A stretch of DNA of 64,000 nucleotides, from positions 36,703 through 100,702 of the forward strand of contig JAUIAD010000011.1 in the NCBI GenBank assembly GCA_030425685.1. The letters run 5' to 3'. Positions 27,101 through 35,017 of this stretch are shown here, piece by piece. The translations under genes and the position numbers were made by a program. The first letter of the stretch is position 1, and every line of letters begins with the position of its first letter. Origin of the DNA: Gammaproteobacteria bacterium. GTDB taxonomy: Bacteria > Pseudomonadota > Gammaproteobacteria > Coxiellales > Coxiellaceae. The notes below the pieces were generated by a model. It was not told the origin of the DNA and did not search any database. It saw only the letters and a program-made list of their open reading frames with translations.

Positions 27101-27986
27101 CTAACGCTTGGAAGCTTAAGAATATTTCTTCTTTAATTAAATTTTCAATTAGCGCAACATCTAGTTTAGAACGCGTTTGCATATAGCGTTCGTTGTAGAT
27201 AAGTAGCTGTCCGAATAAGTCGCCGCGAAACCCCATGTCACAGCGTTGTGCATCGCTAGGTTTTCTTGATTGGTTGTAGTCTGGTAGCGAGCCGTCAAAG
27301 TTATGTTCACGACGGCATTGCGCTAGCGCTGAAATAAGCTGCTCTATACCCGCCTCGATTAACTGCTCTTTGCTTAAGCCGTTTGCGGTTATTGGTGCAT
27401 CGATATCATTTTCTGTTAACCCTCTAAAAATAAGGGTTAATAATCGCAGGTATGAATTTTTTCCAGTTCTATGGTCATATTCAAAAGTAGTTTGCGGGTT
27501 AAAATATTCTGTCTGCCAATGAGAATGAGGATGTTGAGTATCGTCATTTAGTAATAAACGTAATGCCGAATGACAGCGGCCTATATCATCAAACTCTCTT
27601 TTGGTTTTAGTTTCAGAAGGAAATTCACGGCGTTGACGATGCTTTGCAGATTGCACGGCCTTAAGAGCTTTTTCCATACCTACTGTATTCCCTCCACTTA
27701 AGCGATCTTTAGCCTTTGCTAATCGTTTAACAATAGCGTCAATAATCCCATTAAAGGCTTTGTTCTCAGCTTCTTTGGCGGTTGCCGCATTAGCAAATTG
27801 AGGATGCTTGTCTAGTAATAGGTCGTAGGTGCCACCCGGTTTAAAAAAAGCAGGTAAAGCACGCTTTTCTTCATCCATAACACCTTCAGAACTGGCTGAG
27901 TCGATTTCATCGGCGGCTAAAATATTAGGGCTGCCTATGGAAAGGTTGTTGTATAACGTTTTTAGTAATTCAGTCCGTGTTCTCAT
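24159..27986 (-). CDS. Very large soluble unknown protein, 1275 aa
   Basis: I do not recognise any domain. AGGAA lies just upstream of the ATG on the minus strand and the frame is uninterrupted for 3.8 kb, so it is surely a gene. No signal peptide or membrane segment is seen. Most of residues 1-900 appears helical, with a coiled-coil-like segment near 550-590 (LQSLKASLAQLKTELEAE). An acidic patch (SHEDDDDEGGEDKN) lies at about 1115 and the C-terminus is basic (KVARKRSGWRGLS). Size, isolation and lack of relatives fit a large secreted effector; that is inference. Confidence 0.78.
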   Translation of the reverse strand: MRTRTELLKTLYNNLSIGSPNILAADEIDSASSEGVMDEEKRALPAFFKPGGTYDLLLDKHPQFANAATAKEAENKAFNGIIDAIVKRLAKAKDRLSGGNTVGMEKALKAVQSAKHRQRREFPSETKTKREFDDIGRCHSALRLLLNDDTQHPHSHWQTEYFNPQTTFEYDHRTGKNSYLRLLTLIFRGLTENDIDAPITANGLSKEQLIEAGIEQLISALAQCRREHNFDGSLPDYNQSRKPSDAQRCDMGFRGDLFGQLLIYNERYMQTRSKLDVALIENLIKEEIFLSFQALEQQQKNNIIKYIGDKFILQIDPEENSAGAQAIQKFISRITKRGVIYDAVINRIQQANPGDTLFNISQHLTNLMQKAQNGDPTAIQASSTLIATIDQFIQLEANSLLGTGSAYATMDYLSKFGHDTLLQLHKKNLQTSFTNHADKREYTATQHGIVVKGLAALKYCIGNDLMRQQTFPSCQLTQERIRIYQRIIMQYELRISNIESVIKYVIENSAQGGHDKTQALAGEFAFMNDPMVKSSIAHAGTEFVQHHQREVKQQQDVTSLQSLKASLAQLKTELEAENNPDMFSTPVHIAKQLWDLLMKKTSSNNYFISSYEDDDPDQALSDFFDYLCGNPSRGILGVTEMDRNIVIYAFNAEYKRRQEEGPRYSNIQIRRTDIYQTVLNHLLIYTDIPIDAICYKPSTLYVNLIEECYKAATIPAEMLKKTFQASGKVAILEDAIINEYRDESLAAIKESHFYYQRMIRAAASLDIRAPNTNEEKAGQPSENLATWSALAESIFIHSGNTEHHKVEALTNFVVLTVMHNLTTIKFSFADRAVLERIVKVYMGAQEYNTSCFPLSFYLPIDNRQENTAASISQLAQHLSVMLRTLYTVRVGFTEGQVRLLSRSSAFQIVVEHQPSRILRVSNSEPNELAVSYAKSDNDIGVIYLEQKQYSGTNLTNATSHIPDDIRNNCPPIIPDMSLEKISDIDSQNRHDSNYNAFSSRKAKKYDPYGAFSLTNHKDFFHKGKSYGEREAVMQLREILSGSEVSNFWLISEEEEIIIAQAEQKNQLEAPANLGHAPDTSMPSATTTVYCSHEDDDDEGGEDKNPNSESRALLDITAFLHEEKDTTQRPSCRTGQAQVAVIDLQPTPSNQAPATINLITLQMTISNTIKQRIINHNYDFGGIVPLRERWRSKIKPHSDDNNTTIVVYRGIARIWSLLFHCRSPLRFIEAEKVARKRSGWRGLSILSLGASSRSKSAKQLYKEIADDLKPLTQPSA

Positions 27987-28273
27987 GGTTTTCCTATTTG
28001 GTTAAACGTTTTCCACCAGTTTATGTAAGCATATTTTACGCGATGTGTATTAACTCAATATTAAGATCAGATCTGCGATATGGTTTATGCGAAGGAGTAT
28101 ATTAAGGGCGGTGAGCTATTTTGCATGTATTCGTACAGGTGAGTTTAGGGTAAACATTTTCGCTTAAATAAATAGCGCATTGATCTTGGTGATGAAGCCT
28201 CGCCGCTGTGCGACAGTAAAAATTTGTTGTGGTAAGATATCTTACAGGATGTAGATAGGGAATTCAGTGGTCA

Positions 28274-30154
28274 ATGGAAAAATGGCTGCATAACAAGGAT
28301 GGCAGATCGCACAGCCAGCTGCTATGGAAGCAATATATTGTTATTGCTGCTATTGCTGCTATTGCTGGTTTTTTAACGGCATTTATGTACTTGTCAGATC
28401 GTTTTAACTGGCCTCATAAAATTGTTACCCACATAGACTTTTTCCTTGAACTTATTATTGATTATTGTGCAGCTGTATTGTCATTGATCATTAGTTTTCG
28501 CTTAACGAGAATGTGGCGTTATTTGTTTTTATTCTTAAGCTTGGTTGGGCTTTTTCTGGCGCTGTCTTCAACGAGAACATTGTTACTGCATTGGATTGAT
28601 GGGCAGCAGTTGGCACCCTTAACAGCGCAAAAAAGTTTATTTATTGGCGTGTTTTTGTATTTGATTAAGCCTATATTTTGGTGCGCCTTTAGTATGCTTG
28701 CCCTATGGATGTTAAAACCACGTAAAAGAATATTGCTTATTATTACGCCTACCTTGCTGACTGTTATTGCCGTTATTTTCTATATTGCGCATTTGTTTTT
28801 TATTGCCAAAATTCATAGCCATCATCTATCAACATGGACAGTGGTAAGTAGTATTCATACTTTGATCGTATTTTTATTTTTAATTTATACGCTTCCCATT
28901 GCAAAAAATAAGTATATTTTTATGCTGATACTTTCCTTTTTATTAACAGGTATTGGCGAGGTGTTAGATATACAAATGAACTTTCTATTTCCCAAGGCTT
29001 ATATTTTAAGACCGTCTGTTTTTTTATGGATATTTGGTAAGCTGTTGCGGCTCTATAGTTTAGTTAAGTTATGTGATATTAAGAACTGCGTTGTAAAGCA
29101 GTGGTTTTATCGTCCTGATAGTGCGCGGGCACAAATTATTTATTGGTCTAATAATGTTACTTCCATGCTGTTTTTACTGACGAGTATCCGTTCATTGCTG
29201 GTGTTGCCCACAGCGAATGCTTTGCAATTTATTTTTCAAATTAACATTACTATTTTTATTATTTTTTCAACAGCAGTGGCGCTTGTTGCTAGACCGTTTG
29301 CTAATTTATTTACGAAGGACTTTCGCACTATTGATTCTGTTAGTTCATTTGATCGCGTGGAAGGCGAGTTGGCGCTTGCTGCGGTTAGAAAACCTTATTT
29401 TCGTGAGTTGAGAAATCTAAGCACATTTCTTGGTTCTAAAATGAATAGCATTAAACAAAAAATCAGGCATGAGAATCACTTGGTTTCTATTACTAAAAAG
29501 ATTACAGCAGATATTGATGAGCCACTGCTAGCGCTAGAGCAGATATCTCAACATGTAGAAGCTGTGTTGGGTGAGAGGCAAACACTTGTTTATAAAAATG
29601 CACTCAAACGCATCCAAAATATTGGTGATGATTTAAAAGATTTTGAAAAAAACGCTGGTATTTATCCTGGTAATGAAAAAGCCTCTTTTTCTTATCAGTG
29701 CCTTGCTTCTTTATTATCTGATTTAATAAAAGAGATGCAATATAGTTATAGTGCTGTTACTTTAAAAGCAGATATTTCTACTAGTGCTTGGCATTTTAAA
29801 TTTAAGCTAGATCCACATGATTTTGAGCGTGTGTGCACAAATCTAATCAAAAATGCCGTTGAAGCTTCGCAGCATGCAGATAGTAAAGTAGTTACTTGTC
29901 GACTGACTTGTGATGAGCAAAGTAATGCTTTAACCCTAACCATTGAAGATAAAGGGCAGGGTATGAGTCAGCAGCAAGTTAACTCTATTCTACAGATGAA
30001 AAGCATTTCGACTAAGGAGCAAGGTCATGGTATTGGTTTGCGTTTTGTAATGGAGAAAATTCATCAGTGGGGTGCAAGGTGTGAGATAAGCTCCAAAGTA
30101 GAAAAGGGCACTAAGTTTGTGGTGACATTTTTCGCTACGGATTCAAGTCGGTAA
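28274..30154 (+). CDS. Membrane histidine kinase lacking the phospho-acceptor His
   Basis: 626 residues. The first 330 hold about eight hydrophobic segments, a sensor region shared with the next gene and with the kinase at 41366. The DHp-like helix reads KKITADIDEPLLALEQ at 408-423; its paralogues have AAHDIQTPL and AVHDIRSPL there, so Ala412 sits where the phosphorylated His should be. The ATPase domain looks complete: N box TNLIKNAVEAS, G1 EDKGQGM, G2 GHGIGLRFV. There is no receiver domain. The next gene, 110 bases on, has the reverse set of losses, suggesting the two act together. The ribosome-binding site is weak. Confidence 0.9.
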   Translation: MEKWLHNKDGRSHSQLLWKQYIVIAAIAAIAGFLTAFMYLSDRFNWPHKIVTHIDFFLELIIDYCAAVLSLIISFRLTRMWRYLFLFLSLVGLFLALSSTRTLLLHWIDGQQLAPLTAQKSLFIGVFLYLIKPIFWCAFSMLALWMLKPRKRILLIITPTLLTVIAVIFYIAHLFFIAKIHSHHLSTWTVVSSIHTLIVFLFLIYTLPIAKNKYIFMLILSFLLTGIGEVLDIQMNFLFPKAYILRPSVFLWIFGKLLRLYSLVKLCDIKNCVVKQWFYRPDSARAQIIYWSNNVTSMLFLLTSIRSLLVLPTANALQFIFQINITIFIIFSTAVALVARPFANLFTKDFRTIDSVSSFDRVEGELALAAVRKPYFRELRNLSTFLGSKMNSIKQKIRHENHLVSITKKITADIDEPLLALEQISQHVEAVLGERQTLVYKNALKRIQNIGDDLKDFEKNAGIYPGNEKASFSYQCLASLLSDLIKEMQYSYSAVTLKADISTSAWHFKFKLDPHDFERVCTNLIKNAVEASQHADSKVVTCRLTCDEQSNALTLTIEDKGQGMSQQQVNSILQMKSISTKEQGHGIGLRFVMEKIHQWGARCEISSKVEKGTKFVVTFFATDSSR

Positions 30155-30167
30155 GTTTAACACTGGC

Positions 30168-30241
30168 GTCATCCCAGCGAAAGTTGGGATCTTTTGGTAT
30201 AGCCGTGTGGTGATGAGATTCTAAGCCAAGTTTAGAATGAC
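30168..30241. repeat. Palindromic GTCATCCCAGCGAAAG-type dispersed repeat
   Basis: Between the two kinase genes. GTCAT at 30168 and ATGAC ending at 30241 are terminal inverted repeats. Inside are two hairpins: CCCAGCGAAAGTTGGG and TTCTAAGCCAAGTTTAGAA. Elements starting GTCATCCCAGCGAAAGCTGGG are widespread in proteobacterial intergenic DNA. It is the only copy in this window. Confidence 0.7.
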
Positions 30242-30264
30242 ATGTTTTTTTAAAAAGGTGAGCA

Positions 30265-32391
30265 ATGAAATCCGTTAGTAAAAAAGGAATATATAAGAAT
30301 ATGTTGTTAATAATAGCAGCTATTGTTTTATATTATCTTATTATCTACCTATTGCAGCAATACAAGCTTTTTAGCAAGGGCGACATATTGCTCACCAGCC
30401 AGTTGTTTATGATCATCTTTGACGGTGTTGTTGCTGGTTTTTGTTTTGCACTGACGATGAAAACCGTAAAGTTATGGCGTTTGTTTTTTATATCATTCGG
30501 TATTAGTAGAGCCTTTAATCTTTTATTTGCTTTATTTATTAGTTTCTCCTTTCTTGCTGGCTATCAAAATATCATTATTGTCACTAATACTGGGGAGTTA
30601 TTATTTCGGTTTATTGCTTGTATTTTTATTGTTCTTCAGATTATTCAATATTCGCGCTCTAAATGGCGATTGTTTTATCCATTTTATCCGTCTATTTTAA
30701 CGATCATTTTTGCGGTCTCATTTTTATTGGTATACAACGTTTCGTACGATGGTATTGGTTATTCAGCAACAACACACTGGATTCTTATAAAGTCGTGTTA
30801 TGATTTATCTTTTTTCCTCGTGCTGCTTTTTATTATTCCAATTATTCGCAATCTTTACTTGTCACTATTAATTTTTGGCCTACTTTCTATTTTGGTACTT
30901 GATATATTGACACCGGGTGACTCTTTTGCGCAGTCAAATTTTCAGTTTATTAACCCGGGGTATTTCTTTTGGGTGTTTGGCAAAGTGCTGGTTGTTTATG
31001 CCATTGTTAATATCTATTATAAAATTAAGCATTACTCTAAGCGTCTATTTTACTCTGTCGATAGTACGCGCACGCAAATAATCTATTGGGGAAATAGTGT
31101 AGCTTTGTCATTTTTTCTGTTGTTGGAAATCCATGATACTTTTGTAAAACATAGTAGTCACTTTATTTGGCAAGCCTTTGCGATTAATCTTATTGTGCTC
31201 GTTCCATTTGTAAGTTTGTTTACGTTTCTCAATATCTTTTTTTCTAATTTGTTCTCGGGTGACTATAAATCGATTAAATTCATTGTTTCCAAAAATTTAA
31301 AGAGTGAAGAAGGTAAGTCCTTTCGCATGCCATTGATGCATTTTTTTGAGTTGGCAAAGTTTGCCAAAATTTTACGTAATCGAATTTTAATTTTGAACAA
31401 GAAAAAAGATATTCAGAAACGGATGTTTACTATTGCAACAAGGGCAGCGCATGATATTCAGACGCCTTTAACTGTATTAGGCATGCTTTCTGAAGATATT
31501 GAAAATAAAATGCCTAGTAAAGAAAAAGCTATTTTTGAAGAATCTATAGTAAAAATTAAAGGCATAGCGCAGGACTTGCTTAATTTTAGAAAAGAGTCAT
31601 CGGATATCAATAGCGCTAGCTCAAGCTATACGGCTAACCCTCAGTTTATTGGTATTGATATTGTTAATTTATTGCGTAAAAGATTGCCGCATGCGCAGAT
31701 TAGCTGTTCGCGTAATTTACGCTTTGCGCTTAGTCAGCATTGTCCTACTACATTAATGAAACAGTTGGTCGCCGTTGTTTCTGCGCTTAGTGCAGATATT
31801 GAAAAAAGTTTAAAAATGTCGCTTAATTTTTATTTTTTAGATCAACAACCCATGCTTAAAATATCACTTAGCTCTGTTACAGGGGGCTATGCTTTTGTTA
31901 AGCATAAAGCCAGTGAGATTATTGATCATGAAAGTTTAAAATTACAATTAATGCTGTGTGAAAATAAAAAAGAACTTAGCCTGCATGTTGCGATTGATCT
32001 TGTTTCACCGCCATGGAAAATCGACCATTTTTCGCTATCTCAATTTAATCACATTATCATTTTTGATGATGAATCGGTCTATCATGATACGTGGGATCTT
32101 GCTTTTGCAGTGTATTTTAAAAATGATGCTGCTGTTGACGTGAGCCATTGCTATAATGAAGATCAGTTTTTAAAGGCAATCAATAGCATTGATGATCAGA
32201 CGCTTATCCTTATTGATTATGATATTAAGGGTAGCCCCTTATTGGGTGTTGATTATATTAAGCAGTTTGCATTAAACAAGTATGCTATTTTAGTTACTAA
32301 TCATTTTAACGATGCGCGCGTACAAAATATTTGTCGTGAGCTCAAAATTCATCTTCTACCTAAACCTCTAATTCCCCATATTCTTGCCTGA
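30265..32391 (+). CDS. Membrane hybrid kinase with degenerate ATPase domain and C-terminal receiver
   Basis: 708 residues, AAGGTGA 5 bases before the ATG. About eight membrane segments in the first 330 residues; the following DSTRTQIIYWGN matches DSARAQIIYWSN of the preceding kinase. DHp: ATRAAHDIQTPLTVLGML with His396. The expected ATPase domain has lost its motifs: the N-box position reads LVAVVSALSADIEKS with no Asn, and no DxGxG or GxGxG follows. Residues about 590-708 are receiver-like: IIFDDESV, LILIDYDIKG with Asp651, LVTN and LLPKPL. It can therefore accept and relay phosphate but probably cannot bind ATP. This complements the neighbour, which lacks only the His. Confidence 0.88.
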   Translation: MKSVSKKGIYKNMLLIIAAIVLYYLIIYLLQQYKLFSKGDILLTSQLFMIIFDGVVAGFCFALTMKTVKLWRLFFISFGISRAFNLLFALFISFSFLAGYQNIIIVTNTGELLFRFIACIFIVLQIIQYSRSKWRLFYPFYPSILTIIFAVSFLLVYNVSYDGIGYSATTHWILIKSCYDLSFFLVLLFIIPIIRNLYLSLLIFGLLSILVLDILTPGDSFAQSNFQFINPGYFFWVFGKVLVVYAIVNIYYKIKHYSKRLFYSVDSTRTQIIYWGNSVALSFFLLLEIHDTFVKHSSHFIWQAFAINLIVLVPFVSLFTFLNIFFSNLFSGDYKSIKFIVSKNLKSEEGKSFRMPLMHFFELAKFAKILRNRILILNKKKDIQKRMFTIATRAAHDIQTPLTVLGMLSEDIENKMPSKEKAIFEESIVKIKGIAQDLLNFRKESSDINSASSSYTANPQFIGIDIVNLLRKRLPHAQISCSRNLRFALSQHCPTTLMKQLVAVVSALSADIEKSLKMSLNFYFLDQQPMLKISLSSVTGGYAFVKHKASEIIDHESLKLQLMLCENKKELSLHVAIDLVSPPWKIDHFSLSQFNHIIIFDDESVYHDTWDLAFAVYFKNDAAVDVSHCYNEDQFLKAINSIDDQTLILIDYDIKGSPLLGVDYIKQFALNKYAILVTNHFNDARVQNICRELKIHLLPKPLIPHILA

Positions 32392-32555
32392 GCCAGAAAA
32401 ATACCTATATATATCAGGTAGTTATAAACATACCCGCTGGTATTATTTTGCATACATTTACTGTCAAATTTTAAGACAATTATTTGTCATTATAACCCTA
32501 TAGCGTTGTTACAGCGTTTATAAAAACAAAACATCAATATCCGGGGGGAAGACAA

Positions 32556-34007
32556 ATGAGAGATGCAACAAGAATGTATAATGGTGTAGGCGGATCAGCT
32601 TATCAAGCAGGTTATCATTCATCCTTAGCATGGAATCAAGGTGACGAGCAGGGTAAAGATCACAGTAATGCTTTTACCCGCAGTGCTGCAAGAGCAGCAG
32701 ATATGCATGAAAAGGTATCCGGCTATCATGGAAAAGCAGATAAAGCAGCAACAGCGGCTGGTTTTATAGCTGAGCCAGATCCAGTCATTAACGACATGGT
32801 TGATTCCTTTGCACAAAGTCAAAATATGGAAGCATCGGAAAGCAATATTGTTTTTTATGAGAAATTGGATAACGACAGTTTTTTGGGTAAGGCTCGTGAG
32901 CATGCCTTAGCAACGCAACGTGCTTCTGCAAATATTGGTGCTAAATTAGAAGTAGGTGGCAATATTGTTGGTGCCTGCGATGGCCTAGGCAAAAGCCTTG
33001 AGTCTTATAAAGCTGGTGATAAGCGTAAGGCTGCATTGTATGGCACCTCAGCAATGAGCAAAGCGGTTTCAGCGTGTAATAGTTTACGCAAGAAGTTGCC
33101 TGGTAGCATGTCACCATTAGGCGCAGGCGCTAAAAAAATAAATCCAGTAACCGGTATTATTGGTGCTTATGCAGAATTAGGTTTGAAATATTGTAATTAC
33201 CGCGCACGTTCAGCACAGACTAATGTTCATACTGAAAAAGTATCAAGCCTAAGACGTGCCATCGCAGCACTTTCAGCAATAATTGAATCAGCACATGCAA
33301 CTGGGCAGTTTGAATTACGTACTTTGAATAATAATTTTAAAAGTGTTTTTCAAACTAATTTTCGCGATATCACTTTAGCAGATGCACTACAGTTATTGCA
33401 TATTTTAAAAGGTGCCGAATCGGTAGAAACCTTTTGGGCGGAAGAGGAAGACGGTGAGATAGAATCATTACGTACGGAAGTGCTTGGTGAAGCTGTGCAA
33501 ACTGCGCTTAAAACAGCTGCTCTAATTCTTACTATTACTGGTTGTGCAGCAACCGCTGGTATTTGTACTTTGGGTGTTACTGCTTTGAGTTTGGGATGTA
33601 CCGCCAGAGAAAAATATAAAAAATGGAATGCCACCAAGGCTGATCAGCAACGTTATGCTAGAGCTTTACAAGATCATACCATCACTATGCGTGCTGCAGA
33701 TTATGCTATGTTTCATGTTAAGAAAGAATGGTATATCAGTTGGAATAAATATGATCGAAACGAGCATTATGATCTTGCTCAACAATCATGGGGAAGACGC
33801 CGAGTAGCAACAATGTTTCGTAATGCTTATAACCGTAAAACTAGCACGCATCCTAGAGACAGAAAAATGGAGTTTAGTGAATATATGTGGGGAACTTCTA
33901 GAGAAGTAAAAACAACAATACTTAACTCACCTTTTTATGACTTAAAATATCTGTCAGCTATCACAGAAGATTGGCCTTTGCATTTGCCGGAAAATATGTC
34001 AGCTTAA
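32556..34007 (+). CDS. Unknown protein with an internal hydrophobic hairpin
   Basis: 483 residues with GGGGGAAG before the ATG. I do not recognise it. It is mostly helical and soluble with no signal; residues about 314-348 (AALILTITGCAATAGICTLG and following) form a hydrophobic pair of helices. The N-terminal 100 residues are rich in Ala, Asp and His. A strong terminator follows. It resembles other candidate effectors of the window in being a single-gene unit with its own terminator. Confidence 0.72.
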   Translation: MRDATRMYNGVGGSAYQAGYHSSLAWNQGDEQGKDHSNAFTRSAARAADMHEKVSGYHGKADKAATAAGFIAEPDPVINDMVDSFAQSQNMEASESNIVFYEKLDNDSFLGKAREHALATQRASANIGAKLEVGGNIVGACDGLGKSLESYKAGDKRKAALYGTSAMSKAVSACNSLRKKLPGSMSPLGAGAKKINPVTGIIGAYAELGLKYCNYRARSAQTNVHTEKVSSLRRAIAALSAIIESAHATGQFELRTLNNNFKSVFQTNFRDITLADALQLLHILKGAESVETFWAEEEDGEIESLRTEVLGEAVQTALKTAALILTITGCAATAGICTLGVTALSLGCTAREKYKKWNATKADQQRYARALQDHTITMRAADYAMFHVKKEWYISWNKYDRNEHYDLAQQSWGRRRVATMFRNAYNRKTSTHPRDRKMEFSEYMWGTSREVKTTILNSPFYDLKYLSAITEDWPLHLPENMSA

Positions 34008-34043
34008 GGTCTATGCTTTGATATCAATTATTTTTTTAAAGAG

Positions 34044-34072
34044 GCCCCCTTCTGTAAAAGATAGAAGGGGGC
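34044..34072 (+). terminator. Strong hairpin terminator
   Basis: GCCCCCTTCT at 34044-34053 pairs perfectly with AGAAGGGGGC at 34063-34072 over a 9-base loop, 36 bases after the stop codon of the preceding gene. The downstream sequence is AT-rich without a pure T run; a T7 run lies upstream, so it could also work in reverse. Confidence 0.65.
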
Positions 34073-34250
34073 AATGTAATTTAATTTAGCTGTATTTATA
34101 TTGCCATTAATATTTTGTTAAATTCCTCATAGAAATATTAACATAGCAGTTGTTTATTTAAATTTTACTTGATTCATGATATAACGTTGCAGTCAACTTG
34201 GTTGTTTTGCTTTTTATTTAACTAACAACAGTAGATGCAAGGATGTATTT

Positions 34251-34988
34251 ATGAAATTATTTATCAAAGCTTTTGTTTTTATAGTAGCTGTATGTTTTCC
34301 GTTTCTCAGCTTGGCAAATGGCTATTATAGTCTTGTAGCTGGTGGTGTTGGTTATAGTAAAATTGGCAAGACGCAGACGCTGCAGTTATCAACGACGCCG
34401 CCGGGATTATTTGATCGCTATGTTGCGCAAAACAATGGTCGCCTTTCTTTGCTGGGTGCGTTGGAAGTGGGTTATTTAATTAGCCTCTCACCTAAACTGT
34501 CGTTGTCCTTGGGTGTTAATGGCGATTATTTATATTTTCATAATGATTTGCAGGGCACGGTTTGGCCACTGGTAAATATTTCTCCTGATTTTGATCGCTT
34601 GTCATATTGCTATAAAGCAAGAAGCTTTTTATTATTGGGGCAATTCCGTTTGTTTTGGCATTTTGTTACCAAGTCGTCAATATATGCCTCTGCTGGATTT
34701 GGTTCTTCTTGGAATCAGTTGAAGTCTTATAGTGAAACACCCTTACCAGGTTCTTCTGCTGCGCCTATGTTGGTTCCTTTTGCTGATAATACCAAGGCGG
34801 CATTTGCCTTTGCTGTGGGTGCTGGTTATTCCTATGCATTCTCTGCGCACGTTTCAATGATGATTGGATATTTATATCTTTATGCTGGTGAAGGGCAATT
34901 AGGCGCTACATTGCAAGATACTAGCGATCGCTTGCATTCTGGCTTATTAAGTGCACATTTATTCACTTTAAGCTTTCTTTTTACCTAG
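34251..34988 (+). CDS. Outer-membrane beta-barrel protein
   Basis: 245 residues. Sec signal MKLFIKAFVFIVAVCFPFLSLA. The mature part alternates hydrophobic and polar residues in short strands (LSLLGALEVGYLIS, LSLSLGVNGDYLYF, MMIGYLYLYAGEG) and ends in a strand with terminal aromatic pattern (LFTLSFLFT), the hallmark recognised by the BAM complex. About eight strands, as in OmpA/OmpW-like porins or surface proteins. Start of a likely three-gene cluster of exported proteins, the next only 29 bases downstream. Confidence 0.82.
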   Translation: MKLFIKAFVFIVAVCFPFLSLANGYYSLVAGGVGYSKIGKTQTLQLSTTPPGLFDRYVAQNNGRLSLLGALEVGYLISLSPKLSLSLGVNGDYLYFHNDLQGTVWPLVNISPDFDRLSYCYKARSFLLLGQFRLFWHFVTKSSIYASAGFGSSWNQLKSYSETPLPGSSAAPMLVPFADNTKAAFAFAVGAGYSYAFSAHVSMMIGYLYLYAGEGQLGATLQDTSDRLHSGLLSAHLFTLSFLFT

Positions 34989-35017
34989 CAAAATTAGACC
35001 GATAGAGGGCTATTATT

